64,000 nt of DNA from the NCBI GenBank assembly GCA_030035585.1, contig CM057473.1, forward strand, positions 12,326,501 through 12,390,500, read 5' to 3'. This DNA is from Dugong dugon (taxonomy: Eukaryota; Chordata; Mammalia; Sirenia; Dugongidae). The notes under the pieces are model-generated. The model did no database searches. It was not told the origin of the DNA and saw nothing but the letters and a program-made list of their open reading frames with translations. The position numbers and the translations under genes are program-made. Shown here piece by piece: positions 47,485-57,954 of the stretch (position 1 is its first letter; each line of letters begins with the position of its first letter).

Positions 47485-48080
47485 AGAGGCACGCAGTCCC
47501 TGTTCTAGCCTAACAAAAAAAGGCAGTCCTTGCCCACAGGCATCTTACATTCTAGAGAGTAAATAGAAATAAATAAATATGGAAGTAAATACGTAGCCTT
47601 CCATGGAAGTATTACCAAGATAAAATAAAGTAAGATAGGCAGTATAGGGAGTGTTTGGGGTGCAAGGTGCAATGGTTATGAATTTAAATGCACTGATCAA
47701 TACTCAGGAGAATAAAGACTTTAATAAAGTGCATTCATGCAAATATTTAAGGAAGTAGAATTTCAGGAAGGGTAAACTAAGTCCAAAGGTCCTGAGGTAG
47801 GACATGCTTGGCATGTTTGAAGAACAGTGAGACAGCCCTTGAAGCTGGAGAAGAGGAATCTAGAGGAAGCAGTGGTTTAAGTCACTGGAGAAGTAATGGG
47901 TGGGGGGGTGTATGGGACAAGAGTGCTGGGAGATGGTCAGATCATAAAGAGCTCTGTAGACTTCTGTAAGGATTTTGGGACTTCAAAAATGATGCTATTA
48001 AAAGGTTTCCAATAGAGCAGCAATCCAATCTGACTTTCTGTTTAAAATAATAACTCTGCATACAGCGTTGGGAATAAAAT
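47485..48080 (+). mobile_element. Ancient LINE-type interspersed repeat
   Basis: GGCAGTCCTTGCCCACAGGC, AGGTAGGACATGCTTGGCAT, ATCATAAAGAGCTCTGTAGA and AATAATAACTCTGCATACAG follow the same order as the 40870-41560 copy. The exact family is uncertain. Confidence 0.45.
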
Positions 48081-48087
48081 TTAGAGA

Positions 48088-48198
48088 ACCCAGAGTAGAA
48101 CTGCCCCAGAGGATTTCCAAGAAGCAGCTGGTGGATTTGAACTGCCTATCTTTTGGTTAGCAGGTGTAGCTCTTAACCACTGCACCACCAGGACTCCG
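48088..48198 (-). mobile_element. AfroSINE, truncated, minus strand
   Basis: Plus strand: CCAGAGTAGAACTGCCCCAG, GGTTAGCAGGTGTAGCTCTT, TGCACCACCAGGACTCC. The SINE 3' end (left side) is missing. Confidence 0.88.
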
Positions 48199-48203
48199 TA
48201 ATA

Positions 48204-48242
48204 CCTATAGCTATGGTATTATACCTATACCATAGTTATAGG
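48204..48242. repeat. Inverted repeat in a TATAGG-type tract
   Basis: CCTATAGCTATGGTAT (48204-48219) and ATACCATAGTTATAGG (48227-48242) can pair with one G-T wobble across a 7-base loop. They begin a degenerate TATAGG/TATAGA tract reaching about 48290. Confidence 0.8.
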
Positions 48243-48299
48243 CATAAGTGTAGATAAAGTATAGGTGTAGGTACAGGTATAGATTATAGATATAGATTT

Positions 48300-49160
48300 T
48301 TTTCTAAATTATTTGATAATAAGCTGCTTTTTGTAATTTTAACTTTTTTTATGAGTAGGATAAGTTTGAGTAATTGACAATTTCAGTCCTAAAATGTACC
48401 AAAATACTCCTTTAAAAAATCCCTGAGGAGGAAAACAGCAACAACAAAAAGTTCAATTAGCTCTTTGGATAACACAGAGAACCCACAAGATGGCAGAAGT
48501 GCCATACGTATGCTAGCTTCTTAGTTACTTATTTTCACCTCCCCCATTTCCTTATCTGGTGTTCCCATATGTGTAACCTTCTGTGAGTTTGAAATATATA
48601 TGACTCAAGATATTTAAAAAGGAGATGATAACAGAAATAGATAAACATGTTTAAGAAAAAAAAATACTAGCAAAGAATTATACCTAGAGAGTAATATTAG
48701 TAAATTCTTCCAAATTAATACCATCAAATATGTCTCGTGTTTTAGATTGAGGAAAAGTACGTTTACAAAATAAGACTAAATGTCAAGAGGTCAGGAAACT
48801 ATAAGACAAAGACTGTTTAGTGTATAAGAGGCAAGGTTTCTAAAAGTTACAATTATAAGGCAAAGATTTCTAAAACATAATAATAATAATATATGTTGTA
48901 TATATGAAGTTAATCCCTAAATAAAACTTTCACTTTTACTTTCAAAAAGATGAAAATTTTAATGGAAATTTTACATAGAAAAATTCTAGGAATAGCAGTG
49001 TGCTAAAGTTTAAAGAGGCAAGAACTACTGGATTTTAACAGGCTGTTTGGATTTTAACGGACATCTGACTTCTTGGGTTACTTCCCAATTCTAAGCATTG
49101 GCTATAAAATGGGAATAATCATACATTCTATAAATGATGTCATAAATAAAGCACCTCACA
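48300..49160. other. Unassigned AT-rich stretch
   Basis: Nothing recognised. Confidence 0.5.
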
Positions 49161-49162
49161 TA

Positions 49163-49374
49163 TAATAAACCAGTTGCCATTGAGTCAATTCCAACTCATG
49201 ATGATCCCATATGTGTCAGAGTAGAACTGTGCTTCATAGCGTTTCCAATGGCTGATTTTTCAGAAGTAGATTGCCAGACCTTTCTTCCAAGATGCATCTG
49301 GGTGGACTTGAACCTCCAACCTTTTGGTTAGCAACCAAGAGCATTAACTGTTTGCACCACTCAAGGACTCCTCA
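49163..49374 (-). mobile_element. AfroSINE, long form, minus strand
   Basis: Plus strand: AAACCAGTTGCCATTGAGTC, GTGTCAGAGTAGAACTGTGC, CAGAAGTAGATTGCCAGACC, GGACTTGAACCTCCAACCTT, CACTCAAGGACTCC. Full-length. Confidence 0.93.
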
Positions 49375-49382
49375 TGTATAAT

Positions 49383-49545
49383 ACTCATAGAGACTCTATA
49401 GCACAGAGTAAAACTTCCCCATAGGGTTTCCAAGGCTGTAATTTTTATGGAAGCAGACTGTCACTTGTTTCTCCTGTGGAGCAGCTGGTGGTTTCTAACT
49501 GCTGAACCTTCTGTTAGCAGTCGAGCAGTAAACCCCCTCATGCTA
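49383..49545 (-). mobile_element. AfroSINE, long form, minus strand, truncated
   Basis: It lies directly beside the previous copy: AGACTCTATAGCACAGAGTA, CCCATAGGGTTTCCAAGGCT, GAAGCAGACTGTCAC, GTTAGCAGTCGAGCAGTAAA. The 3' end is missing, and this may have been a head-to-tail second insertion. Confidence 0.85.
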
Positions 49546-49549
49546 ATCA

Positions 49550-50620
49550 CAGTTTTTCTAATACAGTTGCCTGTTGTGTTTCCCTGCAGGGCAAAAAGCA
49601 TTGTTCACTGTTTTGAAACATCTCTCCCCTTTCTGTTATAATTTTCTTGGTAGCTCATTTCTTTTTGCCTTATGTGTTTGATTATGTATTTATTTTATGT
49701 GGCATATGATGATTTATGCCTTATGGTGTTACCTTATACATCATAGGAAAAAAAGAGAACAAAGGATATGGTTTATCAGCAGGCAAGTTTGTCCTCTTTA
49801 TCCTTGCATGTGATTTTCTAAAGAGCTGACAAAGTCATAGCACAGGCTGAGATTATGTCTTCTAACTTTGGTCCAAGTGAGAAATTCAATGAGATTATGT
49901 ACAGATTCCTTATTAGTATGCCATGAGGAACAAAGTTGCCTTAAGATGGAAGCTTAGGGCATATGTGCTCTGGACAAGACTGGGGGCAAGGATGCAACAG
50001 AGACACTTGATAACCACGTGCGTGAACACTACCAGGGCTCCAGATTCATCCAGGCTTCTCTAACTCCAAGTCTGTCCCAACAAATTTGCTATAATCATTC
50101 ATTTTGTGTCTTTATAGATAACAAGGAGGAAATACTATAACTTTACAAAACTGTAAACTGCACCAAATACTTCTAACTCTATCACTTCAAAGCACAGCAA
50201 AAGGCAAGCTATGCGAAGCATATTATTTTAACTTCACTGAAGTTTTGATTAAGGTTGCAAATTGTGGGGGTATAAATGCTGGTTCAGTAGAATGAAAGTG
50301 TATTAAGAGTTGCCCAGGAGTGATATTGGAATCTTTAGGAGTATTAGATCTCAGAAAGCACTTATGCAAGGGCTGGATAACCATCCACAAGGGACGTGTG
50401 GAAGACACTCATATACTGGGTAGTTGGCTGTCTTGGATCAACGTGCACCATCTTATATTAGTGGTCTTAGATTCTCTACGCTTTTAAGGCAGTGGTTTGT
50501 GATTCTATTTCTCAGAGCCTTAGATTTCCACCAAGAAGCTGACAAGGTAGGATTAACTTCATATATGCAACATCTATTATTATGTTTTAGAAATCTTATT
50601 TTTTATATATTGGTTTTCTA
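49550..50620. other. Unassigned stretch, possibly ERV internal
   Basis: It precedes the plus-strand pol remnant and could include gag or protease-side ERV sequence. I could not recognise motifs. The frame at 50424-50621 runs in the same direction but shows no known domain. Confidence 0.35.
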
Positions 50621-50621
50621 G

Positions 50622-52660
50622 ATGAAATTGACTTTATGGAAGTCTTCCAAAGATAAAGTACGTTTGAGAGCCTTTGCTCTTATGTGGAAATGCCCTAGTG
50701 AAGAGCTGGCAGCTCAGATTTGTGGTCCCACATTATTGGCAGGATTGGACATACAGTACCATAGGTGTTTGTGTGTGCGGATTGATCTTTTCCTTAAGCA
50801 AACGGTAGGCCTAAGCACAGCGGCTATTCTGAATGTGAGATCCTTACCAGAGCAATATAACTTCTGGCATTTGGTCATTGATTTGGTGACTGAGTTCTTC
50901 TCTATCCACATGAGAAAGGAAATCAAAAGCAATTTGGCATTACATGAGATACAGTAACGTCCTTTTCTGTCTTGCGCCAGGAACTATAATGTCCCTGCTC
51001 TTTGTCAAAATATAATCTAAAGGGAACTTGACCATCTTGAGATGATGTAAAATATCAGAATGAGCAAATCTGTTGATGGCATCTTGCTAACTGGACATGG
51101 TGAGCAGAAATTGATGAGTAGTCTAGATGCCTAATAAGACACAAACATAGCAGAGAACAGGAGATAAAAACTGAGGAAGTTTTAGAGTGAGGTTTAGAGG
51201 CTTACACTATTTTAAGGCATGCCAAGGCATCCTAAGAGAAATAATACATTGTTGCACTTTGCTTTCTATTATTAAGAAAGAAACATGGCACTTGGATTTT
51301 GGAGACATATACTCTATATTTGGTAATACTGTTCTATGTTTTTTTTTTAATTGTGAATATTTCCCTGTTTCCTTCTTCTTTTTTTTTTCTTAATTGGGCT
51401 TTAGGTTAAAGTTTACAGCTCAAGTTAGTTTCTTATACAAAAATTTATACACATATTATTATGAGACCCTAGTTGCTCTCCCTATAATGTGACAGCACAC
51501 TCCCCCTTTCCACCCCGGATTTCCAGTTTACATTCAACCAGCTCCTATCCCTTTCTGCCTTCTCATCTCGCCTCTGAACAGGAGCTGCTCATTTAGTCTC
51601 GTGTATCTACTTGAACTAGGAAGCACACTCTTCACCAGTATCATTTTATGTCTTATAGTCCAGTCTAATCTTTGTCCAAAGAGTTGGCTTCAGGAATAGT
51701 TTTAGTTCTGTGTTAACAGAGAGTTCAGGGGCCATGTCTTCTGGAGTTCCTCTAGTCTCATTCAGACCATTAAGTCTGGTCTTTTTACCTGAATTTGAGT
51801 TATGAATCCTACTTTGTCCTCCTTCGTCAGGGAATATTTGGTAATACTGTTCTTATCCCTTTATTGTGACTTAGATGGCTACCAGTTTAGACTTCAGGCT
51901 GTGGTGTAAGTTGCTGTGCTTATTAGGCCATTTGACACTCAGATTCAGTGGATAAAGATGCTATGTGAAGTCTCTGCCAAGTCCAGTTAGGAGAGCCAAG
52001 TCAAAGACCTCTAGGATTCTGCAGCAATGTTATGCCTTCTACAGTGTAAACTATTCAACATTTGAAAAGTAGCTTCTAGTGTACAATGAGGCTTAGTAGA
52101 GACTAAGTGCCTGGACATGGGACAAGTAAGTGTGAGATCTGAGATTGCCATTGAGTCTTCTTTTTTTTTTTTTTGGGAGGGGAGGAAGGAAGGGGAAAAA
52201 GAATAATTCATTGCACTATGCTAATACACTATAGATGTGTTCAGGAGTATCCTAAGGACAGTGGTGAAGGAAAAATCATCTCAGCATTTGGGGTAGAACA
52301 CTTACCCATTTTGTATGGAGGGAAAAGTGCCAGAATTTCTAATATTCACAAATCCTGGAAAATGTTAAATGTCTTGGCTGGTTTGGTCAGGGACCTAGAC
52401 GAAGACTGGAGGCAAGGTGGTCTGAGGAGACAAGGCAGTATATGGGTAAACACGTGGGAATACACATAAAGCATGTAGACCTCTATGTAGCTGTTAAGAT
52501 CCACCAAAGACTATCTACCAAAAAAGAATACTCAAGCTAAGTGGACAGAATGACCCATTCTGTAAATGCATCCATGAATGGAGTGGCTACAGGGACATGA
52601 ATGGAGGCTGACAATGGACCCAATTCATAGGATCCACCCAAACAAAGATGATCTAGCAAC
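50622..52660 (+). pseudogene. ERV-L-like pol remnant (RT to integrase), plus strand
   Basis: A 111-codon frame (50622-50957) contains a reverse-transcriptase block; visible residues SLPEQYNFWHLVIDL and FFSIHMRKE are the motif-A area. In the same frame past a stop, residues ELDHLEMM and then SVDG at 51069-51080 mark motif C, with both its Tyr and second Asp replaced. At 52049-52069, NYSTFEK marks the RT-RNase H connection. At 52380-52520 residues near the end of RNase H follow, and VDRMTHSVN at 52541-52567 precedes the integrase zinc-binding area. Stops, frameshifts and a LINE (51336-51833) destroy it. Class III (ERV-L) is inferred from motif style. Confidence 0.65.
51336..51833 (-). mobile_element. 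L1-type LINE 3' end inserted in ERV pol, minus strand
   Basis: T-rich tail complement at 51339-51391, then TTAATTGGGCTTTAGGTTAA and the same sequence as the copy at 36564-37252. Exact 20-bp direct repeats beginning ATATTTGGTAAT lie at 51316-51335 and 51834-51853. Long duplications, a poly(A)-type tail and 5' truncation are hallmarks of LINE target-primed insertion. Confidence 0.85.
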
Positions 52661-52671
52661 CAATCAACCAA

Positions 52672-52802
52672 CTAACTAGTTGCTGTCCAGTCAATTCCAA
52701 CTCATGGCGACCCCATGTGTGTCATGTCTGAGTAGAACTGTGCTCTAGAGAGTTTTCAATGACTGATTTTTCAAAACTAGATCAGCAGGCCTTTCTTCCA
52801 TC
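52672..52802 (-). mobile_element. AfroSINE, long form, minus strand, head missing
   Basis: Plus strand: CTAGTTGCTGTCCAGTCAAT, GAGTAGAACTGTGCTCTAGA, GATCAGCAGGCCTTTCTTCC, then it stops and a MaLR-like piece follows. Confidence 0.88.
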
Positions 52803-52925
52803 AGGGTCTTTGCAGATGTAATTATGTTAAGGATTTCATGATGGGATCATCCTGAATGTAAAGCGGACCCTCAGTTGAAAGACAGGTGTCCTTGTAAGGG
52901 AAAGAGTGGAAGATTTGAGACTCAT
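52803..52925 (-). mobile_element. MLT1-like LTR fragment
   Basis: GTCTTTGCAGATGTAATTAT, AGGATTTCATGATGGGATCA and AGGTGTCCTTGTAAGGGAAA match the MLT1-type middle also visible at 33220-33310. Confidence 0.6.
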
Positions 52926-53061
52926 ATTCAGTTCCTTTTATTTTGGGATATAATCATTAAACATTGGTTCAGTGACATGACTGACAACTTTGTAAACAAA
53001 TTATGTTAAAGATTAGAGATTTGGTGTTATGGTATTTTAATGGGTATTAATTTGGAAGCCA

Positions 53062-53268
53062 AGGAGCCCTGGTGGCAGAGTGGTTAAGTACTCCACTGCT
53101 AACCGAAAGGTTGGCAGTTTGAACCTACCTTTGACTCCTTGGGAGAAAGATGTGGCAGTCTGCTCCTATAAAGATTACAGTCTTGGAAACCCAATGGGGG
53201 CAGTTCTACTCTGTCCTGTAGGGTCACTATGGGTCAGAATCAACTCGATGCCAACTTTTTTTTTTAAC
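53062..53268 (+). mobile_element. AfroSINE, long form, with target duplication
   Basis: AGGAGCCCTGGTGGCAGAGT, CCGAAAGGTTGGCAGTTTGA, the extra block AAGATGTGGCAGTCTGCTCC and the end GTCAGAATCAACTCGATGCC, then a T run. The flanking repeats TTGGAAGCCA (53052-53061) and TTGGAATCCA (53269-53278) differ by one base. Confidence 0.94.
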
Positions 53269-53299
53269 TTGGAATCCAGAGAATGCCTACAGCTGTGAT

Positions 53300-53525
53300 T
53301 AGGGGTACCTCCAAACCAAGGCTTCAAATCAGTTCATTCCAGTTTAAATCCCTGCTGAGAATTTGCATTTTCATCCTCTACCCCCCCAAAAAAAACTTGT
53401 TACTGTCAAGTCAATTCTGACTCATAGTGACCCTATAGATATACTGAATTAGAACCTACAGTTTAACAAGATTCCCAGGTGATTCTTACGAACAGTGAAT
53501 TTTGAGAACAACTGCTCTACTAGTG
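53300..53525 (+). mobile_element. MER5-like hAT element, split by a SINE scrap
   Basis: Left part with CTGAGAATTTGCATTTTCAT and right part with CCCAGGTGATTCTTACGAAC and TTTTGAGAACAACTGCT, separated by the SINE fragment at 53385-53447. Confidence 0.6.
53385..53447 (-). mobile_element. AfroSINE 3' fragment inside a MER5-like element
   Basis: AAAACTTGTTACTGTCAAGT, TCAATTCTGACTCATAGTGA and CCCTATAGAT form a reversed SINE 3' end. Confidence 0.75.
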
Positions 53526-53635
53526 GTTCTCAGAACTAGTTTCTAACCAGCAGCATTAGCATCCCCTGGGAACTTTTAGAAATGCAAATTCTCAGCAGAG
53601 GTTCAAACCTGAATTGGTTGGAAGCCCTACTTCAA
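53526..53635 (+). mobile_element. Second hAT-like (MER5-group) copy
   Basis: GTGGTTCTCAGAACTAGTTT, AGCATTAGCATCCCCTGGGA and AATGCAAATTCTCAGCAGAG resemble MER5-group elements. It abuts the previous copy. Confidence 0.5.
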
Positions 53636-53639
53636 ACTT

Positions 53640-54375
53640 AAGGACCAATAGCCAAAAGGGAAGGAAAGTACCACTTTATTTATATTGAAATCTCAACTTA
53701 CTGATTTTCTTCAACCTAACTTGGATGATGTAAAATATGTGGCTGCTGGCCTAAACAATGTCTCCTTCTTTTGCCCTGAATCTAAGAGTTATGCATTTGC
53801 ATGTCCAGAAAAGGAAATAAAAAGGGGAGAAAAAAGTGGTAGAAAAGGGAAGACTGTTCAAGTTCTTACTAAAGATACTTTATTCTTTAATACATATTAA
53901 CCTATAATCTAGTGAAATGTGTCAAATAATATCCCTAGTTGTGACCAATAGCGTTAGCAACACTTTTTCTGAGCAGGTAGAGAAGCAGAAACAGTGGGAA
54001 GACAGAACTGATGTGTCAAGGAGAAGGAAGAGAAACACATCCTTCACTAGAGCACAGGAGCAATGTGAGGAGAGCAGGAGGGGACATTTCTTTCCTTACA
54101 AATATTAGCTTTAGCTGCATTTACACCACTACTGTATTTTTACGCAGATAATGCTTGCCTCCTGTGTTTTATGGCCAACCACGCCGTTCGCCTGCAAAGT
54201 ATTTTTGTAAGCACTTTATGCTTTTTTTTTTTACAGTAACATGTTAAAAAACAACAACAACTGGCATATATGGTGGCGTTTATGAAAATACCTAGCAGGG
54301 GGAAAGGTGATTGGGAAACAAACATAGAAGGCCAGTGTTATTTATGTAAAAATAAGGTACTTGTCTGTCAGTTTT
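53640..54375. other. Unassigned stretch
   Basis: Frames of 71 and 63 codons lie at 53685-53900 and 53917-54108, lysine/arginine-rich, with no recognised domain. Confidence 0.45.
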
Positions 54376-54378
54376 TTG

Positions 54379-54745
54379 CACTGTGGTGGTTTACATGTTG
54401 CTGTGATGCTGGAAGATATGTCAACAGTATTTCAAATACCAGCAGTGTTACCCATGGTGACCAGGCTTCAGCAGAGTTTCCAGAGTATGACAGACTAGGA
54501 AGAAAGGTTTGGCAATCTACTTCCCAAAATGAGTCAATTAAAACCTTATGGATCACAAGAGAATATTGTCTGATATAGTGCTGTAATATGAGCCCCCCAG
54601 GTTTGAAGTCATTGCACAATAACTACAACAATGGACTCAAACATACTGACTATCATAAAGATGTCACAGGACCAGGCAATGCTTCATTCTGTTATAATGT
54701 TGTCATGAGTGGGAGCTGACTTGACAGCAACTTATAACAGCATTT
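54379..54745 (+). mobile_element. Internally deleted RTE derivative
   Basis: The first ~225 bp (GTGGTGGTTTACATGTTGCT through TGAGCCCCCCAGGTTTGAAG) do not match the 3' half of RTE copies here; I assign them from memory to the RTE 5' untranslated region. The last ~135 bp (from CTACAACAATGGACTCAAAC through TGACTTGACAGCAACTTATA) match the 3' ends at 5423-6181 and 42110-44030. No coding region remains. The layout resembles SINE-like deletion products of BovB-type LINEs. Confidence 0.6.
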
Positions 54746-54960
54746 ACACAGCATTCTCCCATGTGTTTGGGGATTTTCAGCTTGATCCAAAACCACTTGG
54801 TCTGATGCTTGAATTCTTCTTACTTGGAATGGCCAGCAATATGCTGAGGCTGAAAAAAATGTATCTGAGGTAGTTAATCAAATTTCTAATGATGGAGTTA
54901 CAGGATTTCCAGCAGATGATAGTAAGGTATTTGACTAGATTATTATATAAGAACCTTGCT

Positions 54961-55134
54961 CCAAAAACCCAAACCAAACCCATTGCCATTGAGTCAATTC
55001 CAACTCATAGTAACCTTATAGGACAGAGTAGAACTGCCCCAAAGCGTTTCCAAGGAGTGGCTGGATGGTGGATTCAAACTGCCAACCTTTTGGTTAGCAG
55101 CTATAGTTCTTAACCACTGCCCAACCACGGCTCC
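54961..55134 (-). mobile_element. AfroSINE, short form, minus strand, with 12-bp target duplication
   Basis: Plus strand: CCCATTGCCATTGAGTCAAT, GACAGAGTAGAACTGCCCCA, GGTTAGCAGCTATAGTTCTT, ACGGCTCC. Repeats AAGAACCTTGCT (54949-54960) and AAGAACTTTGCT (55135-55146) differ by one base. Confidence 0.95.
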
Positions 55135-55217
55135 AAGAACTTTGCTAGATGATAATAAACAGCTAAGATCCTCCCAGCTTTACACAAGAGTGCAAAACAC
55201 GTAATCATTTATGTGAC

Positions 55218-55658
55218 TGTTATAAACTGAATTGTGTTCTCCAAAAAGGTATCGTGACACCCTAACACCTGTAACTGTGAATGTGGCCCTGTTTGAAAAT
55301 AGAGTCTTTGAAGATGTTAACAGTCTGGATAACATGAGGTCTGCTGGAGTAGGGTAGGTCCTAATCCTACATGACTGGCGTCCTTATAGAAGATGAGCAG
55401 ATACAGAGAGACAGAGAGATGATGGACATGTGAAGATGCATCTACAAGCCAGGGAACTCTAAGGATTGCCAGCCATTACCAGAAGCTGGAAGAGAGGCAT
55501 ACAAAAGGATCTCTCGCAGAGACGCCAGAAGAAATCAACGCAGCCGATACCCTGGTTTTGTACTCCTAAGTCCCAGAACTACAAGACATTAAACTGCAGT
55601 TCTTCTAAGTCACCCAGTTTGTGGTATTGTGTTACAACAACTCCAGGAAACTAAGACA
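55218..55658 (-). mobile_element. MaLR-type LTR, minus orientation
   Basis: Starts TGTTATAAACTGAATTGTGT and ends CCAGGAAACTAAGACA. The middle contains AAGAAGATGAGCAGATACAG-type (here TAGAAGATGAGCAGATACAG) and GTTTGTGGTATTGTGTTACA blocks. No clean target duplication survives, so it is older than the 27973 and 44513 copies. Confidence 0.75.
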
Positions 55659-55874
55659 AAGATCACGTCCTACTTTAGTCAAAGACTTAGAGTTTGCATA
55701 ATCTGCAACAGACAATACTTTTTAAAATAAATAATTTATAATTTAGGTTATTTTATCTAAGGGATTGTTTAACTGGAGAGTATTCAAAATGTACTTGGAA
55801 CAAATACTGTTATGTACTAAGTCAAGCATAATTGGGTGCAAAACCTTCTCATTATCACAACCTAAAATCTTATA

Positions 55875-56264
55875 ATGGATAGCACTGAAAAATGTTCAGA
55901 ATATTTAGGTCCAATTGAATTAACCCAACCAGCGCTAAGAAATACCCTGATCAAGAGACAGTCCCTCAGCACTGATCATTTATTACAGCCATCAGAGCTG
56001 TGTGGTTCAACTACAGTGGGCAAGCAGTGGTTATCATCTGGAAATCAAGCTCCTGTGTTCGATAGTAATAAAATAAGAATTCCTTTGAGTAGAGGAGAGC
56101 ATGACAGAGGAAGGTTTATTGAATCATATTATGCAAAAAAGACAAAAGCAGATGATAGGCACTGGAAAGCTTATCTTGTCCCGTGCATATCTTTTGTTGC
56201 CTTGCTTTTTTATTTACTTATTTATTTTAGGGCCCTGCTGTTAGGCATCTTGAGAGGTGTCTAG
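55875..56264 (+). CDS. 129-codon ORF of unknown status
   Basis: This is the longest frame outside recognised repeats. It begins MDSTEKCSEYLG; the start context is TATAATGG, a weak Kozak with only the +4 G. The N-terminal two-thirds are polar, with a basic stretch (RGEHDRGRFIESYYAKKTK). Residues about 102-125 (VPCISFVALLFYLLIYFRAL) are strongly hydrophobic and could span a membrane, placing the short tail at the very C-terminus. I recognise no family. No promoter, splice or poly(A) evidence supports expression, and a frame of this length can arise by chance in 64 kb. It may also lie in an unrecognised repeat. Confidence 0.12.
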   Translation: MDSTEKCSEYLGPIELTQPALRNTLIKRQSLSTDHLLQPSELCGSTTVGKQWLSSGNQAPVFDSNKIRIPLSRGEHDRGRFIESYYAKKTKADDRHWKAYLVPCISFVALLFYLLIYFRALLLGILRGV

Positions 56265-56289
56265 GATTTGATATAAGGACCGGCCATGT

Positions 56290-56425
56290 AGTTTACATGT
56301 GATTTTAGGAAATTTGTGTAACCTTTTTTGAGCCTCAGATTCTGCAGCTCTAAAATGAGCATTAGAATATTACCTGTGTCTCAGTGTTGTCATGAATATT
56401 AAACCATGTATGTGAAAGTATTTAC
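56290..56425 (+). mobile_element. MIR-like SINE
   Basis: TGTAACCTTTTTTGAGCCTC, CTCTAAAATGAGCATTAGAA and TTGTCATGAATATTAAACCA are in MIR order (core then 3' region). Confidence 0.65.
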
Positions 56426-56429
56426 AAAT

Positions 56430-57770
56430 GGAAAATGTAGTCTTCCTCTAAGTCACAGTGTTTGTTCTATTACTGGGAGAAGCTTGGTGAGCTGCACAGC
56501 ATGAAGTGGATGTCACAGATTGGAAGTATCACCTTTCTATGACAGTCCTTCTGTCTGCATTATTCATCTTCATTTCATTTGGAGGGCACGATACCATCCA
56601 ACTGTTCATGGTTCTATACTTCACTAGTAACTCGGCAGAAAATGGGTTTAATGTATGCTGCAACGTGTGCTGGGAAGTAAATGGAGTGTGACAAGGAAAG
56701 TGCCAGTTCTGCCTCTGTCCCAGTGAAATCAAGATGAGTCTGCGATACCTGTAAATGAGGCCAGTTGAAGGGTTACCATGGAAGACAGCTCTGGTAATTG
56801 GGAACTTCAGCGGGACGACTTGCAGTCCAAACTCTGGAGATTCACGGAAGTGTTGAAGAAGAGAGAATATTCAAAATGCAAGACACGTGAAGGGATTCCT
56901 TTTTCTCAAATAGTTACAGAGTATTAAATACAAAGTCTGGTAGGCTCTTCTGATGTTTAAGTTAAATTTTGAAAGATTTACACCAAGGGTATGTAGGATA
57001 TGAAAGTAAAGTAGCATAAAATACAAAATGAAAACACCTGTGGTTTTACTGATTAAAAAGACAAATGAGAAAAAAGAAAAAGAAATTGGTAATCAAAAAT
57101 AATAAGGAAAATTTGTCCATCACTTTTGCCATTAACTTGAAAGCTAACACATTAAATTAGTCAGTCTTTCATTTATTTTCATAAAAGGAATCTCTTTCTT
57201 TCGAATATTTTTTTCATTCATCAATCCATTAAAAATGTGGAGATTCTGTTATGTGTCATGCATGGTAAAATATGGGTATTTTACTTGTATATATGCTACT
57301 GATTTAATTCCCACTTTAATTATTTGCAATGGGTATACATTTATTCCTATTTTATTTCAAAGGAACCTAATGATGTTGAGCAGCTAAACAGTATATACAC
57401 AGTGATACATTCAGTACATTCAGTAAGGGACAGAACTGGAATTTGAAACCCACCTCCTTTCTTTTTCCTTTAAAAACAGATTCCCTTCCTTGACTTCCTG
57501 TCATGTACTTCGTTAACGTGAATTTAAATATTTGAATTGAGAATTGTAGAAGTTCTTAGCAATTTCTTAGCAGCCTATGAAAATCTCAGGCATCATAATG
57601 TGGTGATTACACATGTCCATATCCTATAGCGTGGATGAGGGAAAGTGATGAGGGTAAATTCTGTCTTCCTATTTGTACCCTCAAGAAATTTTGTTCGATG
57701 ATATGATTATTATGGATCCTCCTGCCTGACTGGAGGTAACCTCTGCAACTTATTTTAGCTCGTATTTACC
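56430..57770. other. Unassigned stretch
   Basis: About 1.3 kb; nothing recognised beyond chance frames. Confidence 0.45.
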
Positions 57771-57774
57771 TCCT

Positions 57775-57950
57775 AAACTAGCATTTCTCATAAGAAATCT
57801 CCATCAGAATTACCGTGGAAGCTTATTAAGGCAAAGATTCCTTTGCCCACTCCAGACTTCGTGAATCAGAATTTCTGCGATTGTGCCAGAGTAGTGACAT
57901 TTTTAACAAACATTCCAGTTCCTTCTGACACATGCCCCGGTTGATAACCA
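57775..57950 (+). mobile_element. MER5-like hAT element
   Basis: TAGCATTTCTCATAAGAAAT, CATCAGAATTACCGTGGAAG, GTGAATCAGAATTTCTGCGA and CCCCGGTTGATAACCACT are in MER5 order. Confidence 0.62.
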
Positions 57951-57954
57951 CTTC

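Noticed and set aside
54270..54578. 102-codon plus-strand ORF
   Set aside because: Its second half is the RTE-derived 5' segment, and the first half has no recognisable domain.
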